Made by a program: the position numbers and the translations under genes
Notes under the pieces: generated by a model
The model's input: the letters and a program-made list of their open reading frames with translations, nothing else
Told to the model about the DNA's origin: nothing
The model's database searches: none
DNA from: Isoetes taiwanensis
Taxonomy: Eukaryota > Streptophyta > Lycopodiopsida > Isoetales > Isoetaceae
Assembly (NCBI GenBank): GCA_021234155.1
Contig: JAJEKV010000413.1
Location: forward strand, 126,001-190,000
Direction of reading: 5' to 3'
Length of the DNA: 64,000 bases
Shown here: in pieces, positions 43,946 to 55,509 of the stretch
How the letters are laid out: every line of letters starts with the position of its first letter
How positions within the stretch are numbered: position 1 is the first letter of the stretch

Positions 43946-44759
43946 AGATCATCTTTCATGACCTCAATAATTACATTAGCAAAGTCCCAACCACTATTTT
44001 ATGACCAATGTGAATCAGAAAAATTGGGAATGCCACAGAGCGAGAGGAACCTTTTGTACTCTGGATAATCTGTCATTGGCCTTCTCAATTCCAGTACATG
44101 ATAAACAGTTTGCAATGTATGACTTTTGCACTTAAATTCTTGTCCAAGATGTTCTTGAACATGTGGCAAATTGAAATAACGTTCTTCCTGTTTTGCTTTT
44201 CAGTCTCTTTTTTGCTGCTCGTACAAGAGCTCATTTGTTTTATGTCTACATTTCTCTTTCCACGTAACAACGTTCACCTCTTTCCCGTTTTCTACCTTTT
44301 TCTCTTACAACTTTCCAATGTGTTTCTCAATTGTATATAGCTTCAGTTGCATTTCATAATTGGATTTCTGCTTCCATGAGAAAGGAGCACATTGGCATCT
44401 TTTTGGCAACCCTCTGTCTCGATTTGAATGGACTCAATCCAAGTGTATGTCTCTGCCCACTTAGGTAGAAAATTTCGTACATCATCCCAACTACTTCATG
44501 GTCTCTTTTACCTCTTTTACTATCACCTCCCTCAACAATTTCCTCTATACTATTTTTTGTACACTCTTCAATGTCAGCACCCTATTCAATCTCCCCATTC
44601 TTGCTTGTGCTAGCTGTGGTCTCTTGCACATATATGGATTCTTGCATTGGTATCTGGCTTGTGCTAGCCATGGAAGCAGATGAAGTGTGTGTAATGTGCG
44701 AACTTTCGTTGCTACTAAAATATGAGTGAATGCCTTTGGTCCCCTTACGAGCCATCTAT

Positions 44760-45577
44760 TACAAAAAATAAAATAATTTAGCAAAGAAATTTATCATGAA
44801 ATTTACCTTTTAACCCAGTAAAGTATTACTGCATACATGACAGAAATGGAGAATTTCAGAAAATTTAGTTAAAAACTGAAGGCTATTATCACTTGCTTGC
44901 TTAACATTTTGTCTCGCGTTAAGCTCAGACAATGTATAGTTTTGTTGCAATCTTGGCCTCATGGCAATGTATGGTTTTGCTGCAATCTTGGCCTCATGAT
45001 AATTGATTGTACGGCAAGTGTGCAACATTTTATTATTGTGATCTATTCTGGACCGGACCACATGGAATAAATCTTTTGAAAGTAACAATTTTGACTGTTT
45101 AGTGTCTGGGTTCGGGATTGCCTGCAAGATAGCCCTCTGTGAGGATCCTTGGATCAAGCAGACAAATCCTAGCAGAGTGTCACGCGGGATTTTGCAAGAG
45201 ATCAGAACAGGAAAAAGAAAACAACAAAAACACAAAGAGACTATATGCCAAGATAAGGCACCTTGAATATCAATAAGAGTACATGAACCTTCGTCATGCG
45301 AGAAAAATGAAACGAGACAACATTAAGTCTCATCTAAAAACTCAAGATCCATCTCTACTGATATATATAGTACAATGGCCTTGGGCCCAGAATAGATAGA
45401 TGGCATATCTCGGTCACCAACTCCTGGATCGTATGCATGATTTAAGGGAATCTTATAGTGTCGTCATTAGTGTCTGGAATCCCGCTAAATTAGGGCCGAA
45501 CTCCTCAGAGCCTGCGTGAAATTCAGGAATAGTCCAGAATCCTGCCAGCTGTGAGGACATGCCTTAGAGTGATATTT
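44760..45577. other. Intergenic, no gene recognised
   Basis: A short tandem repeat lies near 44930-45005 (AATGTATGGTTTTGCTGCAATCTTGGCCTCATG type). A TATATATAG box near 45361 has no gene attached. Confidence 0.4.
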
Positions 45578-45895
45578 CTAGATGAGATCTTGCAGATCTT
45601 TCAAAGCATCTGAAGTGTGTACCCCGATAGAAGGTGACGCATCGATCAGAAACCCAGACTGCGCCATGTCTTCAAAAGCACAGCGAGCCTCCATGGGGAC
45701 ATTTTGGCATTCGATGAGTAGACAAGTCTGGAGACCAAAAGCACCAGCACTGGAATTTGGATTACAATAATAGATGGGTCGTCTTCGAGCAATTGAACAT
45801 TGAAGAAGGCACTTCAGGGCTGCACAAAAATCAGCTTGACGGTGAATTGACGGGTCAGGAGACGCCGCAGCACGCTCCAAGAATTGGGTGAGTCC
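45578..45895 (-). CDS. Coding-like frame, unassigned
   Basis: About 100 codons, open to TAG on the upstream side where TCTAG|GGACTC could be an acceptor. The product has L-K-C-L-L-Q-C-S-I-A-R-R-R-P, G-L-Q-T-C-L-L-I-E-C-Q and A-L-K-D-L-Q-D-L-I at the end; helical and Cys-rich. No family recognised. It might be the last exon of a gene. Confidence 0.3.
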   Translation of the reverse strand, partial: GLTQFLERAAASPDPSIHRQADFCAALKCLLQCSIARRRPIYYCNPNSSAGAFGLQTCLLIECQNVPMEARCAFEDMAQSGFLIDASPSIGVHTSDALKDLQDLI

Positions 45896-46077
45896 CTAGA
45901 CGGTCTGAATGGAATTTTGCCAACCGTGTTCATTTTGAATATAGATCCAATTCCGAGTTTGATCCAAAAAGTCGCATTTAATTAAAGTGGGTCAAATCTC
46001 GAAGTTTGGGACTCAGACTGAAAAATGGGATTCATATTGACAAAATTTAAGCTTTACATTGAATCGTTGTTAGATCA

Positions 46078-46356
46078 GGAGGAGGGGAAGGGGAGAAGTT
46101 TGGGGAGAAGTTGAGAGAAGCCATGGAAGGGGATAAGTTAGAAGAAGGGGGGAGGGAGGAAGTTCAAAAGGGGGTGAGAAGGGGGGCAAGGGGAGGTGAG
46201 AAGAGGGTGCAAGGGGAGGTGAGTGGAGGAAAGGAGGGTGAGAAGAGGGGGTTGAAAAGAGGGGGCAAGGGGAGGAAGTTCGGAAAGGGGGGTGAGAAGA
46301 GGGGGCAAGTGGGAAGAGTTGGGGGAAGAGGTGAAGGGGGGAGGGGAAAACCAAAA
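46078..46356. repeat. Polypurine tract with many G runs
   Basis: About 275 bases are almost entirely A and G on the plus strand (GGGGAGAAG, AAGGGGGGAGGG, GGGGGCAAGGGGAGG and variants). It is internally repetitive. Such mirror-like tracts can form triplex or G-quadruplex DNA. Open frames in it are compositional artefacts. An AT-only stretch (46395-46475) follows directly. Confidence 0.9.
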
Positions 46357-46553
46357 TAACTAAAGGGGAATATATCCCTTTGAGATTAAAAATGATAATA
46401 TTAAAATATAATTAATAATTAATTTAATTAATTAAATATAAAATAATTTAATTAATTTAATAAAAAAAAATAAACCGTTCTCTTCTCGACTACTCACTCT
46501 GGAATTGAAAATATGCCGATCAAAATTACCTCCAACCAGCGTGATCAACCAGC

Positions 46554-46930
46554 GTGATGATAAAAGTATGTTCGATCGAAGGGCAGTGTTTTGGGGATGA
46601 AGATGGGGATGATTTTGGGCTGTGGCCAGAGGCCGAGTATGATGATTTTCTGACGTTTACCAGCGCCGCCCAAAAATCCCAGCTCCTGGACCTCCAGCTC
46701 CAGAAGAATCAGAAATACAAACAGCTCCAAGAGGCCCGTCATGCCTTGCTCGGAAATTTCAAAGCCACCAAATCTGCCCTCGATGGAAGTAGCATTGCCT
46801 CCCCACCTTGCTTCATGCCGGAAAATGCCCCCTCTTTGCTTTTTCTTCCTCCGACAGCATTTCTGACGATCAGAACCGCCTCTTGACTCTCTAGAAGATG
46901 GTTTTCTAAGCTCACTACTGCACGGGGGTC
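46554..46930 (+). pseudogene. Coiled-coil protein fragment, unassigned
   Basis: One frame gives an acidic start (G-D-E-D-G-D-D-F-G-L-W-P-E-A-E-Y-D-D-F), then a heptad-like A-Q-K-S-Q-L-L-D-L-Q-L-Q-K-N-Q-K-Y-K-Q-L. A frameshift near 46850 appears to lead into S-S-S-D-S-I-S-D-D-Q-N-R-L-L-T-L, so the gene seems broken. The family is unknown to me. The dense open frames on the opposite strand (46995-47312) are coding-like too. Confidence 0.35.
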
Positions 46931-47639
46931 GCTAAATCGGCCGGCCACGCGAACTTCAAATCAGATGTTCAAATTCCCTCTTTCTGCAAAACCCTTATCT
47001 CTGCAAGTCGGCCCATGCGAGAACGTCTGGATGAAGACGAGCTATGCTGTCAGTCTGGATGAAGTCGAGCATAGGGTCTGCATCGGAGCTGTAATGGAGA
47101 AGGGCAGATTGGTCAAGAGGAGGAACTATGGAGGGTAAATTCGGCATGCCAAATGCAAGAGGTCTGGTGGGCTGAAGCCTGACAAGGCCTGAAGTAAGCA
47201 AGTGATCTAATCTGCCTCTGTGGAGCGACGAACTTGAAATAAATGGAGGATTTCCTAGAATACCAGTTAACTGCTGCACCATAGCTTCGAAAATTTCGAT
47301 TGTCGGCTTCAAGAATAGTTAATGGGGAGGCCGCTAAAAGCTCACGGACCTTTTCTTCCCGACCTTGGCAGAAGAAACGCCCACAGAAGAACCTGCACTA
47401 AGGGAAGCATTAGGGCTCGATTGGAGGAGCGGGCTCTGTTTTTATTACCTTGGAGATGCCAACTCCGGACTTCTTGATTGCTTCTTGTTTTTTTTTTTCC
47501 TTCGGGCGGCAACAAAAGGCGAGGGGCTCGCGCCTCCATGAATCTCTGGGGCTCATTGGGCCTACACGATTGGGCTAGTCCAAGCCAGAAATGCTGGTTC
47601 AGGTTAAACTGGGATGTTTTTTTAAAACAAAGTCCCAAA

Positions 47640-48130
47640 GTCGAATAAGCAATTTTCTTGGTTTCCAGGTGCCGAATGATTCAAGCTCAGCTATGGAGAA
47701 TGATTCAAGCTCGGCTATGGAGAATTGCACTGACGGGTATTGAAGCTGCAGCACTCCGGAAGCAGGGTGACCCAAAAGAACAGTTCCAAAGGTATGTACC
47801 AAAGTTCAAATTTCAAGCATGGGCGGGAAAAAAAGGCGGGGTATAGAAAAAGGGCGGGGTATAGAAAAGACGTTGAAAAAGCAATTATTAAATAAATACT
47901 AATATGGCATTATAATTTGACATATCTGTTTATACATTCTAATTTCTTTTTTTATAAGTATGCTATATGTTCACGCTTTACACATTACGTTACCATTATA
48001 TTGTATAGTAAAAAATGTGCCTAAGGCACAATTCTTATTTTAAGGTAAAAATATTAACTTTCCAAATATCATGCATGATATATACTATAGACCTTTGTTG
48101 ACCCATCTTTTAAGGTATATTTAGGATATA
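47640..48130. other. Intergenic with a 24-bp duplication
   Basis: ATGATTCAAGCTC(A/G)GCTATGGAGA occurs twice in tandem at about 47680-47727. No gene. Confidence 0.5.
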
Positions 48131-48134
48131 CAAG

Positions 48135-48340
48135 AAATTTATCGCGGCGGCCAAGGCCGCCGCGAACATTTCTCTTTATCAAACATTATACTAAGTCAGA
48201 AGGATATCAATTCTAGACATGTGAAAGCCAAAGCAATACCTATGCTCGGCCGCCGCGAACATTTCTCTTTATCAAACATTATGCTAAGTTAGAACGATAT
48301 CAATTCTGGACATGTGAAAGCCAAAGCAATACCTATGCTT
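48135..48340. repeat. Tandem duplication (93 bp) with a GC-rich palindrome
   Basis: CGCGAACATTTCTCTTTATC starts at 48161 and again at 48254, 93 bp apart. The first copy is preceded by a perfect palindrome at 48143-48164, arms CGCGGCGGCC and GGCCGCCGCG around AA. Flanking AAGAAATTTATCGCGGCGG resembles 26198-26216. Confidence 0.9.
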
Positions 48341-48349
48341 GAAGGTTTA

Positions 48350-51105
48350 GAACCTCCATATGTTTAGAACCTCTAGAAAAACTATTCTATTCTATTCTAG
48401 AAGCACACATGCATTCATCTATACAAATACCTCGATGAAATTAGCTCAAGAGAAATAGTAAACATTTGATTACGGCACATTAGCTCAAGAGAAATAGTAA
48501 ACACGAGGCATAAGGTCATGGATGTGTTTATATTTGCTCAATGCAATTCCCCAAGTATGAGATGGACCTCTCCATTCGGTTCGTGAACTACTGCAACAAT
48601 AATTGGGCCTCCATTTTAACCTCTCAATATACGCTTCCTAAACCATTTTGTAGTTCTTAGAACCATTTTGTAGCTCTAAGATTATCAAAGTAGTGATTCT
48701 TTGAATATTTGTTACAGTCCATTAAATTATTTGACATAAAAATAGGTGCCTTAACATTTCAGTGCATTGCTTAAAACCTTGCCAGGGTTATTTTTTTATA
48801 CAGCCTTGTTAATAAGCACATAATAGAAGTTGGTATCAATCCAACCATGTATTTCTGTATCAATTGCTAGTCGGATAGAGCACTCAAGGAAAAAGCATCT
48901 ATAGAATCAAACTTTTGCTTGTCTTATGAATATATTCCCAATGATAGTATTCAAATGTTCTTGTCCATAACAGGAAAGAAGCTTTTGCATGAAAATAATC
49001 CAGGTAGAATAATCTTAGAAATTAAATGAAGAAGTCCATAGATCCACTCAGCAGACTCCAACTATATAAAAATAATGAAAACTTTGGAATTACAGAGTTG
49101 GACGAGTCTATGACCATAAACCTAGCCCAAGAACAACACATTAGCGAACAACTCAACATGAATTAGACAATCTGAGAATATTGAATTAACATTGAGAATC
49201 TTGATTTAACATTACGAAGCCCCTGTTCAAAAACCCCTTGTTCTTACCATTCGATGTCGTGCACAAACTGACAGCTCTACTCCAGAACTCCCAGACCAAC
49301 ATATCATGCCAAATGCTCATGCAACTTGTATTTATAACAAAATGTACCTCATAAATAATCTATACGAAACAATTTCCACTCGATTCCGGCAAAAGTTCCG
49401 CTCAATACACCTATCTTGTTGCAGAAGTAGATCCAACCACAAAAAAACATCAGCATTCTTTAACTGGTCAGATACCGCGAGTTCCAACCAAATCATCACC
49501 AAACTCACATAGATTTGAGATCCAAAAACAGACACAGCCAAATCACATCAATCATGAGAATAGACACCAGTTCTTCCAGGTACTGTACTTTTCTAATTTG
49601 CAAAACTTCCAGTCTACTCTTGTGCTTGCCTAATTTTGTCATATTTGCAAGACTCACAGTCTAACCCTGTCTGCACAGCCTTGTGAAGACATGCAGATGG
49701 AAAAAGCTACAGTTAATAATATAATCTTAGTCTATAGTTGTCTTCACAAATATGAGAGCACGACTGAATATAGATGTAAAAACACAATGTCAAAGAGGTT
49801 CAGCCGAGTACATACCTATAAATGAAAGAAAATCTATACATGAAGGTGTGACAATGCAACACTGATGTCGCTCAGATCCCCTATAACAACCTTCCTATCC
49901 ATCCCTGTCCATAGATTAAATGGTGAGCAACATGATTGCAGGCTTGGTTGCGAATGGAAATTGACCCAAACAGATCATATCCGAGGTGATGAAGCAATGA
50001 ATGCTAACGAAACATTATTCCTACAAAGGAAATGAACCATAAATAAATATAAAAAGTTCTGAAACATTCAAGATGTAAAAATATCCTCTGAGAAGATGCC
50101 ATATATCTGATGCAATTTTCATGTGATGTCACAAGCCCCTTGAATGATTCGCTGCCATCCAGAGACGTTCTCGCTTTGCTTGCCCATAAAACTTTCTAAA
50201 AACCTCTAAAAACTAGTAAACCCTTTACCATGGGCTGCGAGTGCATTGATACACATAAGAATAAGACTACATAATCCTGAATTCAATAGAGCATCCATTA
50301 TTTGAACATCAAGAGCTATTTCGAGCTATGGCTATGGTGGATGTGTGCCGCAAGATACAGTAACAGTTGGCTATGGCGGACCCTTAGCAGCGAGTTTCTT
50401 TGCAAAACTGAATCCGTATCCCTATTTGCCAGTGGATCCGAAGCTTTGCAGAAATCATACGATATAAGTTTGAAGTTGTGCCGCCATGGCGGACTCCACT
50501 GCTCTCTCAAACACAAGGCGCTAGCAAACAATAAGAAAATCGATTTATTTTCGGAAGGCCTTTAATGATGTTTCTCTCAAATGGTCACAACCACTTGGAT
50601 TTATCCGAAGCTTTGCAGCTGCGTGTGGTGATTGAAGCCAAGCTATTTCCATTTACGTTTCTTCCACAACTCCTCACAACTCCTCATAACCTAAGGGTTC
50701 GGCTATGGCAGCATGCTCATCCCCACAACTCAGGAAATTCTCCGAAAAGTACGCCGGAAAGTACGCCGGAAATATGTACCCAGGAAAAAGGATTATACGT
50801 GTCGCCAAAACAATAAAGCATAAAAGAATCGAATGTTTGGAAACTGAATTATATATGTCCTTGAAAATGGGGACAAGTACTCTTTGATGCACATGATCAT
50901 CTTCTATAGTTCCTAGCACTAAGTTCCAAAAGGTTTACACAGGCTTAATAGATTATATGCATAGGTTTACATAGGTTTAATAGGCTTTCATAGCATAGCT
51001 ACATATTTTTAATACATAGGTTTAGATAGGTTTAATAGGTCTTGTGATCCAATGGTACCTCTGCAAAAATAACCTCTGGCCCTGAAAACTGCGTTTATCA
51101 CTTTG
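48350..51105. other. Intergenic, no gene recognised
   Basis: AT-rich. An ATTAGCTCAAGAGAAATAGTAAAC direct repeat is at about 48440-48502. CATAGGTTTA.ATAGGTTTAATAG-type repeats lie at 50930-51040. AGTACGCCGGAA is duplicated near 50750-50768. Frames such as 50302-50565 have no motif. Confidence 0.4.
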
Positions 51106-51107
51106 TG

Positions 51108-51552
51108 CTGCCTTTCTCGACTTGCGAGTCGAGAAAGGCCCTCAGACTTGCGTTTTTCACGCTGAGCTGCCTTTCTCGACTCGCGAATCGAGAAAGGCCC
51201 TCAGACTTGCGTTACTCGCGAGTCGAGAAAGGCCCTCAGACTTGCGTTTTTCATGCTGAGCTGCCTTTCTCGACTCATCGAGAAAGGCCATCAGAGGGGC
51301 CTTGAGAGTCTTTCTCGACTCACGAGTCGAGAAAAGCCAACAGAGGGGCCTTGAGAGTCTTTCTCGACTCGCGAGTCGAGAAAGGCCCTCAAATTTTTTT
51401 TTCCCTTTTTCCTACTTAAAAAAAGGGGAAAAAATTTTGTTGCTTTTTTTTTTGGGCTCTAAGCTAAGCTATATTTCTCGACTCGTGAGTCGAGAAAGGC
51501 CCTCAGATGGGCCTTAGGGCCTTTCTCGACTCGCGAGTCGAGAAAGGGCCTC
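51108..51552. repeat. Array of about eight CTCGACTCGCGAGTCGAG palindromes
   Basis: Units of about 45-60 bp share CTTTCTCGACTCGCGAGTCG plus AGAAAGGCCCTCAGA. The core is self-complementary: 51359-51384 (26 bp) and 51520-51547 (28 bp) are perfect palindromes. Other units differ at one or two bases (CACGAG, GTGAG, GCGAATC). A diverged unit may occur near 52005. Confidence 0.95.
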
Positions 51553-52840
51553 ATACCTACATTCTTCAGAAATGGCCTTAGAACTGGTTGTCTTCTTACT
51601 TGTATTGTCTGTAGCATCACTTGCATTAACTTGATTTTGCCTTTCCCGGTACAGATCGCGAACAGAAAGGACATGATCGAGAGCCATGGAAAGACCCGTT
51701 CATTAAGCAAAGAGGACGAGAAGAGGTGGGCGACATGCATTAGTCAGGCTAGCGTGTTCAGATTTCTATTCTCTTCAAGTTGCTCTTGTGGCTTGGAACA
51801 CCTCAGACCTTGCTCTGCATGCTGTTTCCAGCAGGTGGTCTGTGTGCGAAGATGATGTAATATTTGTGTCAGCCCGACCATCATGGTATCTTCAATTGTA
51901 AAATACAATGTAATGAAATTATTTATGAATAAAAATTTAGGGGAGAGCAGCACTTTGTTTACAGAGAGATAGCATTTTCACTGGTTTTAGCTGTGCACTT
52001 TATCTTCTCGACTCGTTAACTGAGAAAAGTAGACCACGTAATTTTCCTTAACCATTTTTTTCACACAGGAAAACAGGCATCTTCTAAAGCAATAATGTGG
52101 TTTTAAAAGTTTCCCTCATCCTTTTCGTGTAAAATAACAGGGTTCCAAAAAAACGTGGGAATGGAATGAGACCCATTTTAATTAAATGCGACTTCAAAGT
52201 TTCTCCTTCCTTTCATATAGTTCGGCACACAAAACGTGAATCCCACCTAAGATCTGTAGATATATGAGCCGGGGTCTAATCAGCATGACCAGCCAGAGCC
52301 TTGGTTCAAAAAGAGGAGCGCCAATCCGAAGTGAGGAAATGGCGGCGTGGAAGTGCTCCCATTGACGCATACAAAGTGTTATGCTGAGGAAGAGGCTGCA
52401 TCATCGGCTGCTGAGCTTGATCACGGAACTCTTGAAGGAGGTCGTCATCCAGAGTTTGACACCAATGTTCCCAGTCAGGACATGAAAGAAGAGTGTTGAC
52501 AGGGGGAGGAACCCATTCAACTGGAATGATCTCACTATCAAGATAGACAGGAGACTGTTAAAGCCACCTAGGTGCTGTAAATATATCTGTGCAAACTGAA
52601 TCCCCATTCTTCGTGCAAGTTCTTACGTACTTGCTGCAACGTTTCTGTAATCCAAAGGGGCAATGGTGAGCAAGCTCAGGCATGTGCTCTACCTTTAAAC
52701 CATTGACCCATGACTGATCATGAATAATTTGTTCTCAGGCTGTAACAACCACTCACTACAACAGGATAAGCCTTTTGCGTCATTTTAATATCACTTGAAA
52801 TAAAAAAACTATCGTGTGATATTAATAATGCTATTCAAGG
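51553..52840. other. Intergenic, no gene recognised
   Basis: No convincing frames or repeats beyond the diverged TCTCGACTCG at about 52005. Confidence 0.4.
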
Positions 52841-52844
52841 CATT

Positions 52845-53297
52845 GTGATCCTATCAATGACGAAAATTTTAGCACCCATAATATCATTCATAGTATCCCA
52901 AATACTGTCACAAATAATACTAGGACCCACAAGTGATACTATAGTTGTTGCTAGTAGCATCATAGGTAATAGCACATTTTATATCAATTTTATTACCAAT
53001 AATTACTATAGTTTGGGTAATGACCATACAAGTGCTACTAGTATGGCAATCATAGTATCAATTATAGCATCATCTTTTATATCACACATAATGGCAATAG
53101 TTATATCAATACTCACCGATGACACTATGTATGCTGCTAATAGCATCACGGATATTATCACAAGTTATATCATTCTTAATAACAATAATTCTTCCATTTA
53201 TAAAATGGATATACAAGTGTTCCAGCTTACATCAAGTATAGTACCACCTATAATATCATCTAATTCATTAATGTTTATGCCATTATCTACAAAATGA
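52845..53297 (+). other. Low-complexity open frame from degenerate ATA/ATC repeats
   Basis: A 150-codon frame is open, but its sequence is a decayed repeat of TAGTATCA, AGTGCTACTAGTA, TAATATCA and ATAGCATCAT-type words, giving an Ile/Ser/Thr-rich peptide. No domain. The openness follows from few stop-forming words in one frame; I regard it as non-coding. Confidence 0.7.
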
Positions 53298-53299
53298 TA

Positions 53300-54525
53300 C
53301 TATAGATGTGTCAATTAGAGACATCTATTACATTATTATTTTTGTCAATGTAGTATCACACATTGATTGGTATTTGTGTCATCGTCTCTAGATACATCAT
53401 AGATTTTCATGTCCCCCATTTTATACCATCACAAGACAATTCAATTGCATAGATATCATTAGAAGGATCCTTGTCTAAATCTAAATTGCGCAATTAATGC
53501 ACATTACCAATTTCTTCATTTTCATTATCATCATAATCGATGATACAATGATTTGTTGAATCTCTTGGTGAACAAAAAATAAAATATCTATACATGTTCC
53601 CAGCCATGTTTGATGGCCAAGATTTGCCTTCCCCCTTTAGTCCGACGGCCTAGAGGCATAGTGCATGTGCCATGCCATGCACCCCACGCAACCCCCTCCC
53701 CACACCTTAAAGAAATAAAAATAAAGATAAAGATAAAAATAAAAATGAGATGGCTAGATATGTGATAATTCCACTAATTGACTCTTTTGCCATGGTACAA
53801 CATTGTTTCTACATGTTTGAGAAGCCACAAATTCTGTCTTGTACTCTAACCATATTCTTGCTTAAGTATTATTCATGATTCTCTTTCCATCTGATTTTAT
53901 AGTTGTTGCTCGTAGAATTTGCAAGTGGGGCATGGGACATTTGGCATTTCAAATGTCAGTAAGTTTTCAAGGAGCAAAAGATTTTGAGAAGGTGCAATAC
54001 AAATAGAAAATTAAATGTTGCAGAAAAGGATTTTGGCAAATTGCTAAGGTATGAGGTTTATGGCATCCTAATATGCTTGCAAAATGAAGAAGCATCTACA
54101 TTTATCATTAATTAAGGGAAGGTGCCCATGAAGCACCCACTTAAGGGCAAAATCTTTATTAAGATGGATTCAAACAATTTTAACGTCATATTTTAGTCGA
54201 TTTTGGGAACTTAGCTTCATAACACAAAATTTGACATATTTTAATAATTTTCAAGTCCTATATGAAGGTTCCAATCCTTATTGTTATTTTGATCGCATTA
54301 GACAATACGTGATCTTCAATAGCCCACCAAATTTTCGACACCCATATATATTGGCTCACAAATGCCCCAAAAATTGAGACAATGGAAAAACAAAAAGGTG
54401 ATAAAGAGGAGAAAAATGGGTGTCTAAGGGACTACATAGGTAGGAAAAAAAAATGGACGTTTAAAGGGAAGTGTGAAGGAAGGACACCCTGCACGAGCTT
54501 AATTATAAGGCAAGGCATGTTGCCA
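53300..54525. other. Intergenic; A-rich microsatellite
   Basis: AAATAAAGATAAAGATAAAAATAAAAATG-type repeats lie at 53709-53747. No gene. Confidence 0.5.
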
Positions 54526-54532
54526 TTTGGAA

Positions 54533-54621
54533 GGCGAAATTTTTGTGAGCAGAAAATTTCGCCTTGGCCCCGCCACGTCAGGAAAATTTCAGGCGAAATT
54601 TTCTGCTCACAAAAACTTGCC
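54533..54621. repeat. Fold-back repeat, about 30-bp arms
   Basis: Left arm 54533-54563 (GGCGAAATTTTTGTGAGCAG, then AAAATTTCGCC). Right arm 54592-54621 (GGCGAAATTTTCTGCTCACA, then AAAACTTGCC). They are inverted repeats with a 28-bp loop. Within the left arm GGCGAAATTTT and AAAATTTCGCC are themselves inverted. Confidence 0.9.
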
Positions 54622-55509
54622 AACTAAAAAAACGGCACCCTGAAATTTTGTCTTTTTTTTTGCTTTTCCGGCGTTTTTCCGCCGGAAATATTGGCGGCGC
54701 CGGTTAGAAGGGGACAGCAGGGGGCGGACGGAAGCAGGGGACGGAGGCAGGAGGCGGACTCAATCGACTCTGTTTTTCGCAGTGAAAAATCCTGCTGTTT
54801 GGCCCTATAATTTCAGGGTGCCGTTTTTTTCGTGCTCATATTTGCTAAAATATCTTCACTTTCGTACCCGATTTCAAAGTGCCTATTCTATTCTTAAGTT
54901 ATTTTTCATTTACGGGAAGGGAATAGATGGCATCTATGCATGTACATTTTGCCGTATTTTACATTGCTGCGACTTGTTATTTTGTTGCCTTGCATTGGTC
55001 GCCCTTTTTCAACATTTCTTCAAGCTTGTTGTTTGAAAATATAGTGGCCGTCCTATGGCGTTTTTTTGCCGATTGTTTGCGAAATGGTTGGCTGCAGACT
55101 ATTCTTCTGCTTGGGTGTTTTTCCAGCGGCTTCCTTTGTTTTGTAGGACGCAGACAAGAGGGATGGGAAGCAGCGGTGACCAAGTGGTGGGGATCTTGGT
55201 TCTTTCTTCTGAGGTTCAGGTTAGTGACGAATTTATCATAAAAAATGACAACCCTAACATTTAAGGTCTCTAGATGTTTTACATTTCCATTTTGACGTTG
55301 AGGTTTTGGTCTTTTTGCATAGCAGCCACTTGATACAATCGTCATGTTCTACAACCACCATAGTATACTTGCTATTGTTATCCTTCTTGCTTTCAACAGT
55401 TTTTCAAGCATTGATTTGCTCTTGTTTCTAGTGGTGCATTGGCTACTTTAAGAGCAGTAGGTTCCGCATAACAAAGCTTGATGGTATCGTTTATGGAAAA
55501 AGAACATTG

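Larger units (their letters stand above)
42800..44755 (-). pseudogene. hAT-like transposase pseudogene (ZMYM/TTF-type)
   Basis: Starts ATG 44755 (M-A-R-K-G-T-K-G-I-H-S-Y-F). It continues through many stops: near 44050-44090 M-T-D-Y-P-E-Y-K-R-F-L; about 43720-43850 I-R-K-I-C-D-Y-F-A-L-S-L-D-E-A-S; 43500-43660 L-V-C-V-G-V-D-G-A-S-V-M-Q-G and I-H-Y-M-A-H-R-M-D-L-A. After a repeat-filled gap, K-G-S-K-T-F-K-N-V-S-T-R-W lies near 42945-42985. The D-G-A-S-V-M-Q-G and H-R-x-x-L-A blocks are typical of plant hAT-related transposases of the RNase H fold. A SINE-like fragment sits inside (43896-43945). It is inactive. Confidence 0.8.

Noticed and set aside
46070-46359. Frames of 82-94 codons on both strands rich in Gly/Lys or Pro/Ser
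   Set aside because: Compositional artefact of the polypurine tract.
51108-51552. CRISPR-like array
   Set aside because: Plant DNA; linkers are not unique spacers, units vary in length and no cas genes exist.
51105-51740. Frames encoding repeated S-R-V-E-K-G-P peptides
   Set aside because: Translation of the palindrome array; not a repeat protein gene.
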